Position numbers and translations under genes: made by a program
From: Opitutales bacterium
GTDB taxonomy: Bacteria > Verrucomicrobiota > Verrucomicrobiia > Opitutales > JAFGAQ01
Length of the DNA: 37,078 nucleotides
Direction: 5' to 3'
NCBI GenBank assembly: GCA_016933595.1
Contig: JAFGAQ010000167.1
Coordinates: forward strand, 1-37,078
The notes under the pieces: model-generated
Database searches by the model: none
What the model saw: only the letters and a program-made list of their open reading frames with translations
Told to the model about the DNA's origin: nothing
In this document: in pieces, positions 33,411-37,078 of the stretch
Numbering within the stretch: position 1 is the first letter of the stretch
Layout: the number at the start of each line of letters is the position of its first letter

Positions 33411-34979
33411 CTATTCCGTACCCGTTGCTGAAAATGCCAATGGGTCGTTGTCCGGGTCAGTCGCCTCAACTGTGATGCTCAACGGATTTCCTGCCTCTAC
33501 AGAACGATTCCCGATCCGGGAAAGCATAGGCGGGCGGTTGATCCCATAGGCAGCCCACATCTGATTCACAAAAGGATCCCATGCCTGCCCTTGGCGACCG
33601 AAACCGGCAGAGTAGTCACGTCCGGTTGCGGACAAGATGGTTGCCACATGCGAGGTGTCATCCTCTGTCATCCAACGGTTCACATAGGCAAAGAACGCGG
33701 GATGGTTCCACAGGGATTCGGCGCCGATCAGGCGGGCCGCGAGTGCCTGACCCACCCATGCAATGCTGGTGCAGCAGCGGCGATAGTCCTCACCGATGTG
33801 CCAGTTGGATTCCCCTGCGAACGCCACTGGCCACTGCGATGGGTGCATATGCTCATAGGGACCCCAGCTCAGACGGGAACTCACCGGCGATCCATCCCAG
33901 ACGCCTTGATGCCCGGTGTAAACGGCATCTGCGCCGGTCCAGCAGGAGGCAAAGTCCGTGTGCATATCCTCGCCAAAGCGCAGATCCGGAAAAGTCGCGT
34001 TCGGATGCTTCATCTCGTCATCGCCCAGCATGATTCCAGCAAACAGAATTGGCCATTTGCGTCCGGAACCGTGCCCGCCATGAGCCGGCCAACCGGGGTA
34101 ACCCGCCTTTGCCAACCCCCACAAATCGATTCCATACTGGATGAAATTGACCAAGAGGGATTCTTTCTGGGCCGGGGTGAAATCGAGCATGAGCAAGAGC
34201 GTGGCCATACCTGCCGCCCGTCCAACCTCACGTCCATAAACCGCCTGATACTCAACTGCTGCGTCGAATCCGAAATAGCACACCTCAAGCCACGGGCGGC
34301 TGAAGTGAAAGGCCATGATCTCGACACTCGGCACACTCGCTACCTTTGGCAGGGTAGGAAGCAAGGCCCTGTTGATGTCATCCGCATAATACAGATGCTG
34401 GGTGCGATCCACGTAAGCCGGCCGGAAGGCATCCATCCGAACCGGGAATTCCAGACATGTGAGAACCGATACCGATCGCACATAGCTTTCCGGAGTTTCG
34501 TAGCCTTCCCGCATCCAAGCAGGAAACTCGCCTCTCGAACCGATACTGATGGACGACATCAAGGTGTCGCCCGGATTCATGTCAAAGGGCGGATAGACCC
34601 GGTATTCCGGCTTGTACCGGTTGCCGGTCACCCGACTATCGAATGGACTGATCGCATTGTTGCTTCCCGGCATATTGAGCACCGAGCCATGGCGTCCATT
34701 CGCTTCGGTTGGAAGCGGATCGATATTCGTGATGGTCACCGGACCAAGCACGTAGTAATCGCCGTTCACAAATGTTCCGACACGGACGGGTTCACTGAAG
34801 GTCCAGGTGATGCCGTCTTTGGTCAAACTTGTGTGTATCGGAAGATCCTCATGCGCAGGGATAGTCCCGGCAGTCGCGAGCAAGACGGAGAACGCCAGCA
34901 CCAAACAAAAGCCAACAACTGTGGACATGCGATTCACGAGGTTCTCGAAACGGGCATCATCCATCTCATAACCTTTCAT
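33411..34979 (-). CDS. Secreted protein of unknown family, array member 1, 522 aa
   Basis: A hydrophobic signal (VVGFCLVLAFSVLLATAGTIPA) begins ~20 residues after the start; the N-terminus is long but a nearer ATG (MSTVVGFCLV) gives a standard signal. The mature protein opens with DGITWTFSEPVRVGTFVNGDYYVLGPVTIT, shared with the next gene. A helical middle holds EVGRAAGMATLLLMLDFTPAQKESLL and HGSGRKWPILFAGIMLGD; a CWTGADAVY and YRRCCTSIAWVGQALAARL segment follows. It ends in NRPPMLSRIGNRSVEAG and ATDPDNDPLAFSATGTE-stop, half of an Ig-like domain. The helical middle is reminiscent of alpha/alpha-toroid polysaccharide-active enzymes but I cannot name a family. Its start overlaps the upstream paralogue's stop by 4 bp (34976-34979). 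Confidence 0.82.
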   Translation of the reverse strand: MKGYEMDDARFENLVNRMSTVVGFCLVLAFSVLLATAGTIPAHEDLPIHTSLTKDGITWTFSEPVRVGTFVNGDYYVLGPVTITNIDPLPTEANGRHGSVLNMPGSNNAISPFDSRVTGNRYKPEYRVYPPFDMNPGDTLMSSISIGSRGEFPAWMREGYETPESYVRSVSVLTCLEFPVRMDAFRPAYVDRTQHLYYADDINRALLPTLPKVASVPSVEIMAFHFSRPWLEVCYFGFDAAVEYQAVYGREVGRAAGMATLLLMLDFTPAQKESLLVNFIQYGIDLWGLAKAGYPGWPAHGGHGSGRKWPILFAGIMLGDDEMKHPNATFPDLRFGEDMHTDFASCWTGADAVYTGHQGVWDGSPVSSRLSWGPYEHMHPSQWPVAFAGESNWHIGEDYRRCCTSIAWVGQALAARLIGAESLWNHPAFFAYVNRWMTEDDTSHVATILSATGRDYSAGFGRQGQAWDPFVNQMWAAYGINRPPMLSRIGNRSVEAGNPLSITVEATDPDNDPLAFSATGTE

Positions 34980-36925
34980 TCGTTCTGCCCTCCGGTGGCG
35001 GAGTATTCCACAGGAGTGCCATCGGGATCGGTGGCGTTAATTTGGAGCTGGAGGGGTAGGCCTGCATGGGTGGACCGATGTCCAATAGGGGTGAGGACAG
35101 GCGGACGGTTGATCCCATTGTGAACGATGATCTCAACCGAGGCCGAAAGGAAGGAATTTCCCCGCTGATCGGTGGCACGTGCCTGAACGGCATAGGTGCC
35201 GTCCGGCCATGCGCTTGTGTTCCAGTCATATCGGTAGGGAGGCGTCCGATCCGACGCATAGTCAGAGACCGGCTCAGAGACTGGAGATCCAACTGGATCC
35301 CCATTGAGAAGAAACTGCACCGAACTCATGCCATGCACGGCGTAGGCGCTCACTTCAAGCGGGACTGAGGAATGAACGCGGGTGCCATCCAGCGGGAATA
35401 TGATCGTCGCATGAGGAGGGGTTTCGGGATCAGGCGTGTAGTAGGTATCCCAGAGTTTCTTCACATATCCGGATTGCGCTCCTCCATCTCTGTAGGTACC
35501 ATGCAACAAAGGGAAACGCCCCACTCCATTTTTGATGCAGTCCCCCGGACTGTTGGGGTCGGGTCCATAGGTGATCCCCCGATTCGCAGGATTGCCATCG
35601 TATGGGGCGCAGGGATCAGGCAAGGTCCATGTTCCATGGTACACCCAGCGCTGCACGTACGTTTCAAGCGGCGGATGATACCACACCTCCTTCATGGCCG
35701 GAAACAGGTTAAACACCAGCACCATTCCTTTCCACCAGCCTGAGGTACAGCAATTCTGATAGAAGGAACCCGGAGTAGGCTGTCCGTCAATGTGTCCATA
35801 TGGGTCGGCTGTGGTCGTCGAGCCAACCCCCGTATCAATCTTGGACCAGTATGACGCCTCTCCATTGTCATTCCCAAAAAGCGGACGCTCCTGTTTCCCA
35901 ATCTGAATCGTATGGTCCTCGTATGGAAGAGCATCATCATCCGATTGTGCAACTGCTGAGAGGATCATTTCCTTGAGCGAACTATCGGTAGATAATGTGG
36001 CTGCGAATACCGGAACGAGAATGCCACCTGTCTGTTCTCCGCTACCCCTCGGGAAATGGTATCCATGGTTGAACAAACCGATCCAGTCGATGCCATGTTG
36101 GATCAGGTGGATCGCCATCTCCTCCCGCCTATCGCGATCATAAGTGGTCATAGCATAGAGTATGGCATTGGTGAACTCGCCCGTGGCATAGGGCAAATAT
36201 CCCTCCATACTGAGCATTGGTCGGGAGCGCTGCCCGGATCCTTTGGCAATATGTTCAAACTTAAGGCGGCGCTGACGTTCGAGTGCTGCTTCAAATGTCG
36301 ATTGTGAGGGAACCTCCGTGCTGATCACGCTCGGGAGCCGGTTCAAATCCACCTGAGCCATGTCCAGGATCAGCTTTTCTGAAGGATCTCCAATATAAGA
36401 GGGTCTGAACTGTGTGGGAAGAGGAGGAGAGGTAACCACCGTCAAAACCGCCGCAACGTTGAGACAGGGACGACAGGTTCCAGTGCAGTCAAGTCCGATC
36501 ACCTTGACCACAGAAGTGTTGTGTTCCGTGATCGTTACGGGAAGAGAAGGTATCTTGTCTGACGAAAAACTGGGGAGTAGGCTGTCATACCCTTGGGTTT
36601 CTCCATCGACCACCACCTTACGTGGATTGATCTCCCATCCATGCATGTGCCTGGCAGGTGAATACGCATGGTAACTCCCGTCCAAATCCGTGAAACCATC
36701 CATCACACCAAAATCAGGGGAAATGCGGGTGATGGTAACCGGACCAAGCACCCAGTAGTCGCCATTGACGTATGTGCCGTAGGAATAGTCCCTGTCAAAG
36801 TGCCAAGTGATTCCGTCTTGGCTTACCGCATTGGTGGTACCCAGTTGTTGAGCCTGAATGGAAACAGGCACCCATACAGAACACGCAATTGCACAATGCA
36901 GAAGGATAGAGGCAGTGAATTTCAT
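34976..36925 (-). CDS. Secreted protein of unknown family, array member 2, ~649 aa
   Basis: Paralogue of the downstream gene. A signal peptide (FTASILLHCAIACSVWVPVSIQA) precedes DGITWHFDRDYSYGTYVNGDYWVLGPVTITRI, the shared N-terminal domain. The middle includes RREEMAIHLIQHGIDWIGLF and GGILVPVFAATLSTD, plus YQNCCTSGWWKGMVLVFNLFP, aligning in order with member 1. An extra Ig-like/bacterial cadherin-like domain (PPHATIIFPLDGTRVHSSVPLEVSAYA, then YAVQARATDQRGN) precedes the end piece NRPPVLTPIGHRSTHAGLPL and ATDPDGTPVEYSATGG. ATG 36925 gives the best signal peptide. A GTG at 36967 would overlap the upstream stop (GTGA), copying the coupling seen between members 2 and 1. A degradative or glycan-binding role is possible, not shown. 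Confidence 0.82.
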   Translation of the reverse strand: MKFTASILLHCAIACSVWVPVSIQAQQLGTTNAVSQDGITWHFDRDYSYGTYVNGDYWVLGPVTITRISPDFGVMDGFTDLDGSYHAYSPARHMHGWEINPRKVVVDGETQGYDSLLPSFSSDKIPSLPVTITEHNTSVVKVIGLDCTGTCRPCLNVAAVLTVVTSPPLPTQFRPSYIGDPSEKLILDMAQVDLNRLPSVISTEVPSQSTFEAALERQRRLKFEHIAKGSGQRSRPMLSMEGYLPYATGEFTNAILYAMTTYDRDRREEMAIHLIQHGIDWIGLFNHGYHFPRGSGEQTGGILVPVFAATLSTDSSLKEMILSAVAQSDDDALPYEDHTIQIGKQERPLFGNDNGEASYWSKIDTGVGSTTTADPYGHIDGQPTPGSFYQNCCTSGWWKGMVLVFNLFPAMKEVWYHPPLETYVQRWVYHGTWTLPDPCAPYDGNPANRGITYGPDPNSPGDCIKNGVGRFPLLHGTYRDGGAQSGYVKKLWDTYYTPDPETPPHATIIFPLDGTRVHSSVPLEVSAYAVHGMSSVQFLLNGDPVGSPVSEPVSDYASDRTPPYRYDWNTSAWPDGTYAVQARATDQRGNSFLSASVEIIVHNGINRPPVLTPIGHRSTHAGLPLQLQINATDPDGTPVEYSATGGQNE

Positions 36926-36963
36926 TGGATTATTATCTGAGTCGATTGCTGCGGCAGCCAGTA

Positions 36964-37078
36964 TCACCCACCCGAAGCGGAGAATGTGAGCGGACCACCA
37001 TCCGGGTCGCTGGCTTTGATCCGGAATTCAAGTGTATGACCCACGGGAGTGGATTTCGATCTGATCGGGGAAAGCTCA
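36964..37078 (-). CDS. Array member 3, C-terminal fragment only (start outside window)
   Basis: The minus-strand frame entering from the right edge reads ELSPIRSKSTPVGHTLEF, then RIKASDPDGGPLTFSASGG and stop. This is the same half Ig-like tail that closes members 1 and 2, ending at the same point. It is a third gene of the array whose body lies beyond base 37078. Confidence 0.7.
   Translation of the reverse strand, partial: ELSPIRSKSTPVGHTLEFRIKASDPDGGPLTFSASGG

Noticed and set aside
33591-35123. Long plus-strand ORF of 510 codons opposite the secreted paralogues
   Set aside because: It lies antisense to a gene with signal peptide and clear paralogy and crosses its boundary; its translation is Arg/His-rich with no family pattern. 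Codon shadow.
1-37078. CRISPR arrays, insertion sequences, prophage or rRNA/tRNA genes
   Set aside because: No regularly spaced direct repeats, transposase motifs, integrases or structural RNA patterns were seen on either strand.

Overview
The window looks like a chromosomal segment of a Verrucomicrobiota bacterium, most likely of the Opitutus/Coraliomargarita group (Opitutia). The clearest pointer is the N-terminus of the TonB-dependent receptor, whose mature start carries the words DPFTITAEQDTGYTAS and SIAGTRTNTPIREIP typical of that lineage. Supporting signs are a verrucomicrobial/planctomycetal type pseudopilin, a TRAP-linked uronate locus, many secreted proteins of unknown family and moderate GC. 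This is inference from sequence style; there is no rRNA or other marker gene in the window.

Layout. 1-624 is the 3' part of a pseudopilin-like gene. 707-925 encodes a small lipoprotein. 1057-3364 holds a regulatory (CBS/DRTGG) manganese pyrophosphatase followed by a bactofilin. 3461-12647 is a tightly packed four-gene operon: two giant single-pass membrane proteins (998 and 1072 aa; the first with a GAP1-N2-like N-terminal domain), a four-pass DUF2868-like protein and a DUF3482-like GTPase. Two of its three junctions are ATGA overlaps. This is the best candidate for an undescribed system. 12893-13747 holds two tandem small heat-shock proteins behind a sigma-54-like promoter, ending in a strong terminator that converges with the terminator of the next block.

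13961-27094 (all minus strand) is a uronic-acid utilisation locus. Read in transcription order it is: LacI regulator, TRAP transporter (DctP, DctQ, DctM), 2-hydroxyacid dehydrogenase, malate/lactate-dehydrogenase-family oxidoreductase, KDG kinase, SDR oxidoreductase, glucuronate isomerase UxaC, KDPG aldolase and, after a 344-bp gap, a TonB-dependent receptor. Together they would take a uronate-containing sugar across the outer membrane, through the inner membrane, and via fructuronate, mannonate, KDG and KDPG to pyruvate and glyceraldehyde-3-phosphate. Mannonate dehydratase (UxuA) is not in the window. A perfect 16-bp palindrome with a central CG lies upstream of lacI and is the likely operator.

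27392-32740 carries a secreted helical protein of unknown function, a two-pass membrane protein, an exported acetolactate decarboxylase, a phasin-like protein and an ABC1/UbiB atypical kinase. 32741-33410 has no convincing gene but contains four copies of a 22-nt hairpin of identical architecture (invariant TCCT loop, changing stems). 33411-37078 (minus) is a head-to-tail array of at least three secreted paralogues. The two complete ones overlap by 4 bp, and all three end at the same point inside an Ig-like 'ATDPD..PL.FSATG' segment; the third runs off the window.
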